Positions 26,051-34,669 of a stretch of 64,000 nt of DNA are shown here, in pieces. The stretch comes from Alterileibacterium massiliense. GTDB taxonomy: Bacteria > Bacillota > Clostridia > Peptostreptococcales > Anaerovoracaceae. A program made the translations under genes and the position numbers. Within the stretch, counting starts at the first letter, position 1. Each line of letters starts with the position of its first letter. A model generated the notes under the pieces. The model did not search any database and was not told the origin of the DNA. It saw only the letters and a list, made by a program, of their open reading frames with translations. The stretch is taken from contig NZ_FNWE01000002.1 of assembly GCF_900104645.1 (NCBI RefSeq), positions 759,289 to 823,288 on the forward strand, written 5' to 3'.

Positions 26051-26728
26051 ATGGCAAAAGGTATAATATATGTAATGACTACAGTAGTTTCTGGTCTTAT
26101 CAAGATTGGCAAGACAGGAAATGAGCAATTTGAAAAAAGAATGAGATTTTTAGAAAGCAATGGATATGCGAATATCACAGGTTTAAAAAGGGAGTTTGCT
26201 ATAGAAGTAGATGGATATGATGAAAAAGAAAAACTTATTCATGATATTTTTAGTAAAAGTAGAATTGTAGGCACTGAACTATTTGCGTTAGATATAGAGG
26301 TGGCAAAATCATTATTATCTTCTTTAGATGGTAAACAAATTTATCCTAAAGATAAAAGTAAAAAAGAAGTATTCAAAGAATCTACAGAAGAGATAAAGCT
26401 TAAAACTGAGGGTGGATTTGTTCCGGATGGAGAGTATGTATTAAATCGCAACATAAAAGGTTTCGGAAAAGTAAATGGGAAAGCTATAGCTAAAGATAGA
26501 GTATTCACAGTATTGAGAGGAAGTGTTTGTGGTAATACCGGTAAAGGATATATTCCATCTATTAGAAAAAATGCAAAGATAGAAGATAATATATTACAAG
26601 AAAATATTGTTTGCATGAATCCATCAAGTGCCGGATGGATAGTTATTGGTAAATCTAATAATGGATGGAGAGAATGGAAAGACTCAAATGGGAATTCTAT
26701 TGAAAAATATAGAGATAACGAAGAGTAG
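26051..26728 (+). CDS. GIY-YIG-type nuclease-like protein with DUF4357 tail
   Basis: The 225-residue protein starts GIIYVMTTVVSGLIKIGKTG, a T5orf172/MUG113-type GIY-YIG pattern where YVM replaces the usual tyrosine-rich core. A VGTELFALD motif follows. The C-terminal part (GFVPDGEYVLN ... NPSSAGWIVIGKSNNGWREWK) fits DUF4357, common at the end of such proteins. It probably binds or nicks DNA. AGGAG precedes the ATG. The island context suggests a defence or mobile-element role. Confidence 0.75.
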   Translation: MAKGIIYVMTTVVSGLIKIGKTGNEQFEKRMRFLESNGYANITGLKREFAIEVDGYDEKEKLIHDIFSKSRIVGTELFALDIEVAKSLLSSLDGKQIYPKDKSKKEVFKESTEEIKLKTEGGFVPDGEYVLNRNIKGFGKVNGKAIAKDRVFTVLRGSVCGNTGKGYIPSIRKNAKIEDNILQENIVCMNPSSAGWIVIGKSNNGWREWKDSNGNSIEKYRDNEE

Positions 26729-26773
26729 TTATAGAAAAGTTAACTATTATAAAATATAACGAAAGGGAAGTTT

Positions 26774-27633
26774 ATGCCAAATTTAAAAGCAAAAGAATAT
26801 AAAAAATTTGAAGATATCAAGTATGTTAGAGAAGATGGAAGCAAATATTGGAGTGCAAGAGAGCTTGCTGATGTACTTGATTATTCTCAATGAAGAAATT
26901 TTCAAAAGGTAATTGATAGATCGATGATTGCTTGTGAAAATAGCGGACATGAAGTAGCCTACGATTTTGCTGAGGTCAGCAAAATCGTGGAAGCAGGTGC
27001 TACAAGCAAGTCTATAAAAGATTATGAGCTTACAAGATATGCTTGCTATTTGATTGTGCAAAACGGAGATCCGAGGAAAGAGGTTATTGCACTTGGACAA
27101 ACCTATTTTGCTATACAAACTTATCGTCAAGAAATAGCAGATCATTTTAATCAGCTTGATGAAGATAAAAGAAGACTTGTCGTTCGTGGTGACATTAAAC
27201 AATGGAATCAACTTCTGGTAGAAACAGCACATGATGCCGGAGTTATCACAAAGGAAGAATTTGCCATATTCCAGAATGCAGGGTATATGGGATTGTATGG
27301 TGGGCTAGATGTAGAAGATATACATGATAGAAAAGGCTTAACCGCAAGACAAAAGATTTTGGATTATATGGGAAGCACTAAACTGATTGCTAATTTATTT
27401 AGAATCTCACAGACAGAAGAAAAGCTAAGAAAAGACAGAGTTGAAGGTGCAGAAGCAGCAACAAAAGTTCACTACTCAGTAGGAAAAGAAGTTAGAAGTG
27501 CTATTGAAAAAATTGGTGGCACTATGCCGGAAGATTTGCCTGTTCCGGAGAAAAGCATTCAGAGATAGAAAAAGAACAGATGAAGCGTTTAAAGGATAAA
27601 GCTAAAAAAGGAAAGCTGATGTTGGATGAATAA
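26774..27633 (+). pseudogene. dinD: dinD-like gene broken by a stop and a frameshift
   Basis: The N-terminus (NLKAKEYKKFEDIKYVREDG) through YACYLIVQNGDPRKEVIALG matches DNA-damage-inducible protein D. Codon 40 (26891-26893) is TGA where the family pattern suggests Trp (YSQ-stop-RNFQKVIDRS). A second lesion near 27550 shifts the frame: EKSIQR-stop in frame, while the expected EIEKEQMKRLKDK...KLMLDE tail is read one base off and ends at 27633. A start at 26774 is preceded by AAAGGGAAG. The gene looks inactive unless the stop is read through. Confidence 0.8.
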
Positions 27634-27746
27634 CAGAAGAATTTAATGATTGAAATCAAAGAAATTTAGGGAGAAAGTTATTAATATAAATACATTAAAA
27701 GATAAAATAGAAGATAAATAAATTTAATTACAGAATGGTATGACTA

Positions 27747-28448
27747 ATGGAATATTTTAAGGATATAAAACATGATATAGATTCTTGTATGGATGTTTGG
27801 GAAGGATTATACAAGAAGATATATCCACAATTTTTTGATACATATTTTGATTTTTCCATTATTAAAGATGTGGAGACAAATTCGAAATGTAAACGATGGT
27901 ATATTAAGTTGAGGAGAGATATAGACATTAGCAATAAGTTTCCAAAATTTAAAATGGCAGGAGATTGCATTTTTAATTTTAATGACAAAAAAGTAGAAAG
28001 GTTTAATAAATGGATTAATAAATCAGTAAAAGGAAAAATATTGTTAAAAAAATGTGCAGAAAAACATCATAGCTTCGAAAACTTTGCATTTATGCCGATT
28101 ACTGGTGGAATGAATAATCAAAAAGGAAGACAAGCATTTGATAGACCAGATATTCATATTTTTGAGCTTAAAAAATTTTTTAATTCTGAAGAAAATATAA
28201 TATTAAGTAGTGCTAGAAATAATAAAGAAGCTCTTGAATGGTACTTGTCTATTTTTGAAAAAAACATTTATAAATATTGTAGCTGGATTTATTTGATTGA
28301 AAATAGAAATTTTATAGATAAAGAATTTTTGCCATTTGCAAACAAAAAAATAGAAAATGAAGATTCTGCAATTCAATATATGAATTTAGCAATTAAATTT
28401 TGGAATTTAAGAAAGAACAGTATTGACAACTATCTCAAAAGCAATTAA
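27747..28448 (+). CDS. Hypothetical protein
   Basis: This 233-residue soluble protein is rich in aromatic and Lys residues. It contains HHSFENFAFMPITGGMNNQKG, a striking segment that may be functional. The composition and an uninterrupted frame suggest a real gene. I do not recognise the family with confidence (possibly DUF6994-like). There is no strong ribosome site before the ATG. A hairpin terminator follows at 28486. Confidence 0.6.
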   Translation: MEYFKDIKHDIDSCMDVWEGLYKKIYPQFFDTYFDFSIIKDVETNSKCKRWYIKLRRDIDISNKFPKFKMAGDCIFNFNDKKVERFNKWINKSVKGKILLKKCAEKHHSFENFAFMPITGGMNNQKGRQAFDRPDIHIFELKKFFNSEENIILSSARNNKEALEWYLSIFEKNIYKYCSWIYLIENRNFIDKEFLPFANKKIENEDSAIQYMNLAIKFWNLRKNSIDNYLKSN

Positions 28449-28485
28449 CTTGATTTTTATAAAATTATTGAATAGTACAAAAACA

Positions 28486-28530
28486 AAGTACATATCTTTA
28501 GGATTATTAATCTTTCTGCTATGTGCTTTT
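28486..28530 (+). terminator. Probable terminator
   Basis: AAGTACATA (28486-28494) pairs with TATGTGCTT (28520-28528) using one G-U pair, followed by a short T run. It lies 38 bases after the hypothetical gene. The stretch to 28686 has no other feature I can support. Confidence 0.5.
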
Positions 28531-28686
28531 CTGTGCTTATTTTATATCCATTGAAATTTTTGCTCATATGTCACATTTAAACAACTTTACACAGCTTTTT
28601 TAAAAGCAACATAATCTCTTTTCAAATTTTGTTGAAATTAGCCAACCATCCAACCTTGCTTTAATGCTCTTATTAGGTTATTGTCT

Positions 28687-29372
28687 TTATATATTTCTAT
28701 TTAACAGCTCTATTTGTTTTAAATCTATAATAAAGTTTCTGATTTTATATGCATATTTATCTTTTCTATTAATGTAAATATATAAATTTATTATTAAAAC
28801 TATAATTAAAATAAATATTGCAATTTCTACTATATATAATAGTAATTTATTATAACTATTAATTTTGTCTATTATACTACGAGCAATAATTCCAAATACT
28901 AAAAAAAAATAAATTTGAGCCAAAGGATGATAGTGACTTTAATATTGGATATTCTTTATACACCTCATTTAAAGCTTCTAATTTTAATGTGAAATATTCA
29001 ATAACATTATTAATATTTTGTAAGTTTATATTATATTTATCAAGGAGTTCGCATAATTCATCACACCTAATTTGATTCATTTCATCATTGTATTTTTCCA
29101 ATTTGTCTTTGTTACTCCATATAATAAATATAGTAATAGCAATTAATATAATCCAGCAGATAGTAACACCTTTACTAAAAGCATTAAAAAAACACATATA
29201 ACTAATTATATAAATTGTAAAATCAATAAATAGTAGTCCTATATTTTTTATATCTATTCTTTTTAATTCTTTCTTTTATATTATTATAACTATCTATTTT
29301 CTTATAATCTTGAAATAATTTAGAGTAATTATTTCTATTCTCATTTACTAACTTTTCTTGTATCTCTATCAT
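28687..29372 (-). pseudogene. Broken four-helix membrane protein gene
   Basis: Three minus-strand frames join into one protein. It starts MIEIQEKLVNENRNNYSKLF (ATG at 29372, GAGGAG upstream), then a hairpin of two membrane helices (GLLFIDFTIYII.. and TICWIILIAITIFIIW), a charged loop, and two more helices (VFGIIARSII.. and LLLYIVEIAIFILIIVLIINLY). Frames change near 29250 and again at a run of nine A (plus strand) at 28901-28909. Either it is decayed, or the A9 tract is slippery. The function is unknown; the layout recalls membrane effectors of defence systems but no motif supports that. Confidence 0.5.
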
Positions 29373-29964
29373 TTAGCATAATCTCCTCGTAATATAAAAA
29401 AATTTACCCATTTATTCAGAGCCAATATAAATCCATTTATATGTATATCTTTTAATTTAATATAGGCGAATTTGCCTCATTGTTATCATGAAGCATTTTA
29501 TTTATTAATCTAAAACTATAATTTTGAGCTTACTAAAATTATATCAAAACATCATAATTATTATATAGACATTTTTTATTTAACTATATGAATAAGGATT
29601 TTTTTACTAAATTAATTATAGGGAATTAATTCAAAATTTTTGGAGAAAAAATATTTTTAACAAATATATAAATATGCACTTATTTAAAAATGGTAAAAAA
29701 TTAGTAAATAACCATAATAAGATGAAAAGTTTAGCTGCTATAGCAAAATTTCATTAATATATGTGCATGATGAACATAGACTTAAATGTTAGAAAAGATA
29801 GTATAATAAAAATGTCATGAATTAGTTTTATTTTGATATAATATAATAAAAAAACAATTTTTGCATTTTTAACTTGTCACATAATTTATTCAGCAGATTC
29901 ACGAATCATATAATGCTTTATAAGAAAAAAATTTATATATAAAAAGAAATGGTGGTGATACAAA
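29373..29964. other. Gene-free AT-rich interval
   Basis: About 590 bases of very AT-rich DNA have no frame with a ribosome site. A small palindrome AGGCGAATTTGCCT lies at 29464-29477. It must contain the promoters for the diverging genes on either side, but none stands out against the AT background. Confidence 0.5.
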
Positions 29965-30896
29965 TTGAAATTAGGTAAATTAGAAGAAGTTGACATTAGA
30001 GAACTATGGAAACATGAACAATATGATTTTTCAGAATGGTTATCAAAAGAAAAAATATTGAAATGTTAAGCGATGAAATTGGATTAACATTGACGGATAT
30101 AAGTAATGAAGTCTTTGTTGGTTCTTATCATTGTGATTTAGTAGCAAAAGATGAAACCACAGGAATTAAAGCAATTATTGAAAATCAAATGGAAGTTACC
30201 AATCATGATCATTTAGGCAAAATAATAACATACGCATCAGGATTGGATGCGAATATTGTAATTTGGATAGTTAAAGAAGCGAGAGAGGAACATAAAAGTG
30301 CGATAGAGTGGTTGAATAATAAGACAATTAAGGATATTTCATTTTTTTTAGTTGAAATTCGTGCATATAAGATAGGAGATTCTTTGCCTGCACCTAAATT
30401 CGTAATTATTGAAAAACCTAATGATTTTGTAAAAACTGCAAATCTTAGCACTGATAGCGGAGAATTAAGCAAAGCTCAATCTGAAAGGTTGAATTTTTGG
30501 AATATTTTTAATGAAACTCTAATTTCAAGGAATAAACCGTTCAATGTAAGAAAAGCTACAACAGACCACTGGTATGATGTGGCACTTGGCACAAGTGAAG
30601 CACATATAAGCATTACATTGGTAAATAAAACTAATAGCATAGGAATTGAAGTTTATATTAATGATAATAAAAAACTCTTTGACAAGCTGTTTTTAGAATC
30701 TGAGGAAATAGAGAGCAAATTAGGATTTAGTATGGATTGGCAAAGGTTAGATAATAAAAAAGCTTCCAGAATTATTTATTATATTGAAGGATTAGATTTT
30801 GATAATCATGATAACTATGATAAATTAATAAATGAAGTTATTAATAGGGTTATTACTGTTAAAGAAACCTTTAGAGATCACATACTTCCGATTTAA
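29965..30896 (+). pseudogene. DUF4268 protein gene with one-base frameshift
   Basis: A TTG start at 29965 after GGTGGTGAT gives MKLGKLEEVDIRELWKHEQY and WLSKEKILKC-stop. Adding one A to the run at about 30046-30051 would read SKEKNIEMLSDEIGLTLTD and join the 286-codon frame that follows. That frame carries the family core (IIENQMEVTNHDHLGKIITY, VIWIVKEAREEHKSAIEWLN) and a DUF4268 C-terminus. These proteins resemble PD-(D/E)XK-type endonuclease relatives. The gene is otherwise complete, so the break is recent or a sequencing error. Confidence 0.75.
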
Positions 30897-30987
30897 ATGT
30901 AGAAAATAAAAAATAAAGAAATTTCAAATTATCAACTAAGGTTATAAGAAGCAAAATAAACAATCCAATTAATGTTGAGAGGATATT

Positions 30988-31182
30988 ATGAAAGAACATT
31001 TAACACCAACCATTTACTATTTCTGCCCAGATTATAATAAATATGTAAAGCGAGAGGGCGGAATGTATTACTGCATAAATAATGGTAAAGAAGTATTTAA
31101 TGATTTTTATTCAAAGATTGATATTGGTGATATTTACACTGAAGATATAACTGAGGAACAATATAATGAGCAATTATATTAA
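30988..31182 (+). CDS. Small hypothetical protein
   Basis: The 64-residue acidic protein begins MKEHLTPTIYYFCPDYNKYV and contains a CPDY/YYCINNGKEV pattern, but only two cysteines that are not paired as a zinc ribbon. AGAGGAT precedes the ATG. It overlaps the next gene by 17 bases, indicating joint translation with the HD-domain gene. Family unknown. Confidence 0.55.
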   Translation: MKEHLTPTIYYFCPDYNKYVKREGGMYYCINNGKEVFNDFYSKIDIGDIYTEDITEEQYNEQLY

Positions 31183-31581
31183 AGCTTTATTTATAATGTT
31201 AAATGCACATAAGGGGCAAAAGGATAAGGGTGGACATCCATATTTTCTTCATCCATTAAGGGTGTCAATGGCAACAAAAAGCAAAAGAACTAAGGTTGTT
31301 GCACTCCTTCATGATGTTTTAGAAGATAGTAATAAGCATGAAATTAATGATTTTAATTTCTTAGACGAAGAACAAGAGGAAGCGTTATTACTTCTTACGC
31401 ATAATGATAGCTATGAATATTTTGAATATATAAAAAGAATTAAGCAAAATAAGATTTCACGAGAAGTAAAGCTAATGGATTTAAAAGACAATATGAACTT
31501 AAAAAGTTAAAGAAAATATCAAATAATGATGAAAAAAGATTAGCAAAATATAAAATGGCAAGAAATATTCTTTTATCATGA
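31166..31581 (+). pseudogene. HD-domain (RelA/SpoT-like) hydrolase gene, frameshifted at the end
   Basis: The product has a small HD phosphohydrolase pattern: KGGHPYFLHPLRV, VVALLHDVLED (the HD pair) and KLMDLKDNMNL. This matches stand-alone ppGpp-hydrolase-like HD proteins. The frame ends early at MNLKS-stop (31510). One more A in the AAAAA run would give the expected KKLKKISNNDEKRLAKYKM and a stop at 31581. All catalytic residues precede the break, so partial function is possible. Confidence 0.65.
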
Positions 31582-31683
31582 ATGTCTAATGAAAAAGTAA
31601 AAAATTAAGTAAAAATGCTAATTTCTATAAAGATATTTCATATATTATTGAAGAACAATAATTGAAAATAAAGGAGAAATAAT

Positions 31684-31755
31684 ATGTTTATACTTGCTTG
31701 TATATTAGCATTTCCTATAGTATTGCTTGTAGAACTTGTAAAAATGAATAAGTAA
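31684..31755 (+). CDS. Tiny hydrophobic peptide (23 residues)
   Basis: A 24-codon frame has a strong ribosome site (AAGGAG, 8 bases upstream) and encodes one transmembrane helix (FILACILAFPIVLLVELV) ending in a basic tail KMNK. A clear terminator follows 74 bases later, so it seems to be a separate short transcript. Size, single helix and basic tail resemble type I toxin-antitoxin toxins or small membrane regulators. No antisense RNA could be identified. Confidence 0.5.
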   Translation: MFILACILAFPIVLLVELVKMNK

Positions 31756-31828
31756 ATTTAATCATTCAAGGTATACATTTTGATTATGTAATTAAGGATA
31801 TGAAATAATAATAATATAATTAATTTAA

Positions 31829-31855
31829 AACAGCCGTGTGGCTGTTTTTGTTTTT
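31829..31855 (+). terminator. Rho-independent terminator
   Basis: AACAGCC (31829-31835) and GGCTGTT (31840-31846) form a stem with loop GTGT, followed by TTTGTTTTTG. It ends the short transcript encoding the hydrophobic peptide. Confidence 0.85.
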
Positions 31856-31902
31856 GAGTATTAATGAATATTAAAGACTAGATTGAAAATATTAAATATG
31901 CA

Positions 31903-32277
31903 ATGCCCCCTAAATGTAGAAGCATTTATACGATTGTAATAGATGAAGATAACATAACAAGAAGAAATGCAGATAATAAAAGCGATGAAAGCCTTGCAAA
32001 TACAAGCGTTAAGCACTATAAGAATTTGAATAATAGTGATGAAAATGATATAATAGTAAAAGAAAGCGAGTATCTGCAATGGTTATCAAGTAAAGATATA
32101 GAGCGTAAGCCAGTAAACAAACTTGATACACCAAGAGAGCACCAAGAAATCATTAGATATATCGCGGGCGAGGACAAGACAGGTGGTTCTTGCACATCAC
32201 AAGCATTAGCATATATAGGAAATATAGCCGGCTATGATGTAAAAGATTATAGGGGCGGAGCAAGTATGAAATTATAG
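31903..32277 (+). pseudogene. C-terminal fragment of a papain-like toxin/phage head protein
   Basis: The 124-codon frame has no ribosome site and a stop just upstream, so the 5' part is missing. Its second half reads EIIRYIAGEDKTGGSCTSQA, then LAYIGNIAGYDVKDYRGG. This is the GGSC..ALAY.GN.AGYDV.D.RGG pattern of papain-fold toxin tails found on polymorphic toxins and phage minor head proteins. The conserved continuation after RGGAS is replaced by MKL-stop, so it is also cut at the 3' side. The following small genes would then be immunity or phage remnants. Confidence 0.5.
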
Positions 32278-32309
32278 ATATATCAATACTGCTAATTAAG
32301 GAGTTTATT

Positions 32310-32603
32310 ATGAAGTATGTTAAGTATGATGATGAATACGAATTTTACAGAAATGATGGCGATAAAATGTGGGATGCTTATGATGGGAGTCCATATAGAG
32401 GCATACTTAAATTCACATTTGACAAAAAGAAGATATATAATTTTTGGGAAGACTATCCTCAGAATTTGACTAAAGAAGAAAAAGAGATATTTGATAAAGA
32501 AAATCCTCACTGGGCAGCACTTAAATGCGAAACAGAAGAAGAATATTTGATATTGAAAAAGCGAATTGAAGAAATGAGCGAGAAATATGACGAGGAAGAA
32601 TAA
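32310..32603 (+). CDS. Small acidic protein, possible immunity protein
   Basis: This 97-residue acidic protein is rich in Tyr and Trp (MKYVKYDDEYEFYRNDGDKM ... KEEKEIFDKENPHWAALKC). AAGGAG is 10 bases upstream. It directly follows the toxin-like fragment, the usual place for an immunity gene, and its charge and size fit. I do not recognise the family. Its TAA overlaps the next start (TAATG). Confidence 0.5.
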   Translation: MKYVKYDDEYEFYRNDGDKMWDAYDGSPYRGILKFTFDKKKIYNFWEDYPQNLTKEEKEIFDKENPHWAALKCETEEEYLILKKRIEEMSEKYDEEE

Positions 32604-32725
32604 TGTCAAAAGATGATTATTTTAAAATAGTTTATATCATATTATCCGAGCTATACGAAAGCCTAAAGCAAGGAGAAAAAGTCGATATTCAAGCCATTAG
32701 CCCTGAAAGAATATGTAAAAACTAA
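32603..32725 (+). pseudogene. Truncated YjcQ-like phage protein
   Basis: Forty residues start MSKDDYFKIVYIILSELYES, then LKQGEKVDIQAISPE. They match the N-terminus of the prophage YjcQ family (KDDYF.I.Y.IL..LY..LK.GE.VD...ISPE), which is normally about twice as long. The frame stops after ERICKN and the following sequence does not continue the family in that frame. It is probably a remnant. Confidence 0.5.
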
Positions 32726-32768
32726 GGCTATGCAATTGATATATCATGATGAACATAATAACAGTTAA

Positions 32769-33053
32769 ATGATGAAAAAATTAGATAAAAAAAGATTAAT
32801 TAATATAGGCAAAGAACATATAATAGATATGTTAGGACAGGATTTAATTTCAAATCCATCAGTATTAGTAGGGTGGTGGCACTCTATAGATACAAGCGAA
32901 GAATTATTTAGCGTTGGTGGTGGTGTAGCACTTAATCCAAACTCAAAGTTTAATATAGGTGATGAAACTCCTTTAGATTTTATTGCACTAGTTAATATCA
33001 ATACTTTAACAGGGGAAGTTATTAGAGATTATAAAAATAGTAGACTCCCATGA
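32769..33053 (+). CDS. Hypothetical protein
   Basis: This 94-residue protein contains VLVGWWHSIDTSEELFSVGG and GVALNPNSKFNIGDETPLDF, a soluble mixed alpha/beta composition. The ATG at 32769 or 32772 lacks a strong ribosome site. It belongs to the same run of small genes after the toxin-like fragment, so an immunity role is possible but unsupported. Confidence 0.4.
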   Translation: MMKKLDKKRLINIGKEHIIDMLGQDLISNPSVLVGWWHSIDTSEELFSVGGGVALNPNSKFNIGDETPLDFIALVNINTLTGEVIRDYKNSRLP

Positions 33054-33581
33054 TAGTATATAAAGAAAGGTGTCTAATAACTTAAAAACAATAAAGGATA
33101 TAGCAACTGGTCACCATCAATAAATCAGCATTTTGTACAAAGAATTTTTGTTTGCCAAATCTAAATTCTAATATTATAATCTATATAATAAAAAGTAAGA
33201 GAGCTTCTCTTTTGAGTAGTTAATAAATTTAGAAGATAAATTATTTATAAGATTATAAAATCTCTAATACGCTGATTATGGATTAGAAAATAAAGGGATA
33301 GTATATTTGTAAGTTAATGAATTAAAGAGCTAAACTGGTATAAATTTAGCAATATATTAAATATATCAAATTGTCATACTATCACATTAAAGGATTAATA
33401 TTGTAATGAGGAAACGAAACAACAGGCTAACATTTTATCAAACTATCAAATCAGCAAATTATCACTTTAATATGATACATCAAAACAAAATCAAAAATTA
33501 GAAATTTCAAAATCTTAAAAATCCAATCTATCATTTACATTGCATAATAAATTAAAATTTATAATTGGGAGGTGAACTATA
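33054..33581. other. Gene-free AT-rich interval
   Basis: About 530 bases of very AT-rich DNA have many stops in all frames. It contains imprecise repeats of phrases such as CTATCA/TATCAAA and ATCAGCAAATTATCAC. It probably marks decayed sequence at the right edge of the accessory island. No promoter or gene is supportable. Confidence 0.4.
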
Positions 33582-33869
33582 TTGAATAATAGAGCGAATA
33601 AAAAAAGTAATATAGGTATTTACACATTTGCTATAGGACTAATTATTTATATAATTTCATATTTAGTGCCAACAAATATATTTAATGATTTTACTCAAAT
33701 TAAACCAATAGGAATGAGCACAATTTTTATATGTCCTATACTTGGAATTATTGGCTTGATTTTTTCGATAAAAAGTAAATCTATATTATTTTCAATATTA
33801 AATTTAATACTAGTATTTTCTTTTCCAATTACTATGTTTGTTGTATATACTTTATTAGGTAATGCATAA
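33582..33869 (+). CDS. Small three-helix membrane protein
   Basis: This 95-residue protein has three hydrophobic segments (IGIYTFAIGLIIYIISYLV, STIFICPILGIIGLIFSI, ILFSILNLILVFSFPITMFV). The TTG start at 33582 was chosen because of GGGAGGTGAA 7 bases upstream. It resembles small DUF4064-like bacterial membrane proteins in layout, without a diagnostic motif. A terminator follows. Confidence 0.6.
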   Translation: MNNRANKKSNIGIYTFAIGLIIYIISYLVPTNIFNDFTQIKPIGMSTIFICPILGIIGLIFSIKSKSILFSILNLILVFSFPITMFVVYTLLGNA

Positions 33870-33909
33870 AAGAGAAAACTAAATTATTTTTCATAAATTC
33901 TTATCTATA

Positions 33910-33948
33910 AATGCTAATTATTTCTTACTAATAATTAAGCATTTTTTT
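33910..33948 (+). terminator. Rho-independent terminator
   Basis: AATGCT (33910-33915) pairs with AGCATT (33938-33943), extended by an inner ATTATT/AATAAT stem, and is followed by TTTTTTT. It ends the small membrane protein transcript. The rest of the interval to 34118 is AT-rich without a gene. Confidence 0.75.
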
Positions 33949-34124
33949 ATCAATTTCCATAAAATTATATAAATATTTTTCTTTAAATAGTTTTGAAAAA
34001 ATCATTAAATATTATCGCGAAAATTTTAAATATGTTATATTAAACATATTGATTCTTCACATAATTTTACCTATTTGCTATATAATCACACAATAATAAG
34101 CTTTTAATAACGGAGGTTATGGCA

Positions 34125-34571
34125 ATGAAAAATTATATTGAAAAATATTTAAAAGTATCATTTCTATATGCAATTCTTGCTATGGTAGGTGGGGTATTTT
34201 ATCGTGAATTTACGAAGTTTAACGGATTTAATGGAAAAACGACCCTATCTATTGTACATACACATTATTTTATCTTGGGTATGTTTATGTTCTTAATTCT
34301 TCTTTTGTTTGAAAAGAACTTCCATATTTCAGACGACAAACTAATCAAGAAAACTGTATTTTACCAAATTGGCTTAAATATCACAGTTTTGGCATTTTTG
34401 ATGAGGGGCATATGTCAGACTTTAGAGATGAATATTCCTAAGGGTTTTGATGCGGGTATTTCCGCAGTTGCAGGTATTGGACATATTTTAATCGGTGTGA
34501 GCCTATTTTTAATTCTAATTGACATAAGAAAAAAGATTATTGCCTCAGACGATTTAATAAAAGAAAGTTAA
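34125..34571 (+). CDS. DUF2871 membrane protein
   Basis: The 148-residue product has four hydrophobic helices and conserved histidine-containing motifs: VHTHYFILGMFMFLILL and GISAVAGIGHILIGV. These fit DUF2871, a family with a haem-copper-oxidase-like four-helix arrangement but unknown function. The ATG at 34125 has GGAGG 8 bases upstream; an in-frame ATG at 34119 is too close to that site. An A-rich, low-complexity stretch follows it up to the radical SAM gene. Confidence 0.75.
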   Translation: MKNYIEKYLKVSFLYAILAMVGGVFYREFTKFNGFNGKTTLSIVHTHYFILGMFMFLILLLFEKNFHISDDKLIKKTVFYQIGLNITVLAFLMRGICQTLEMNIPKGFDAGISAVAGIGHILIGVSLFLILIDIRKKIIASDDLIKES

Positions 34572-34669
34572 TAATGTTCTAAAAAAAGAAAAATAAAAAA
34601 ATAAAGTAGAAATAAAAAAATAAAGAAAAAACAAAGAAAACAAAGAAAAAAGGATAAAAGGATAATAAG

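Noticed and set aside
26891-26893. TGA read as Trp (alternative genetic code)
   Set aside because: TGA serves as the stop of many intact genes here, including ATGA overlaps; a point mutation in dinD is simpler, and dinD has a second lesion.
28687-29197. Two separate small membrane protein genes on the minus strand
   Set aside because: The second lacks a ribosome site and the two join into one protein across the A9 tract.
34572-34665. A-rich stretch as a functional simple repeat
   Set aside because: It is irregular low-complexity sequence outside any gene, with no exact repeat unit.
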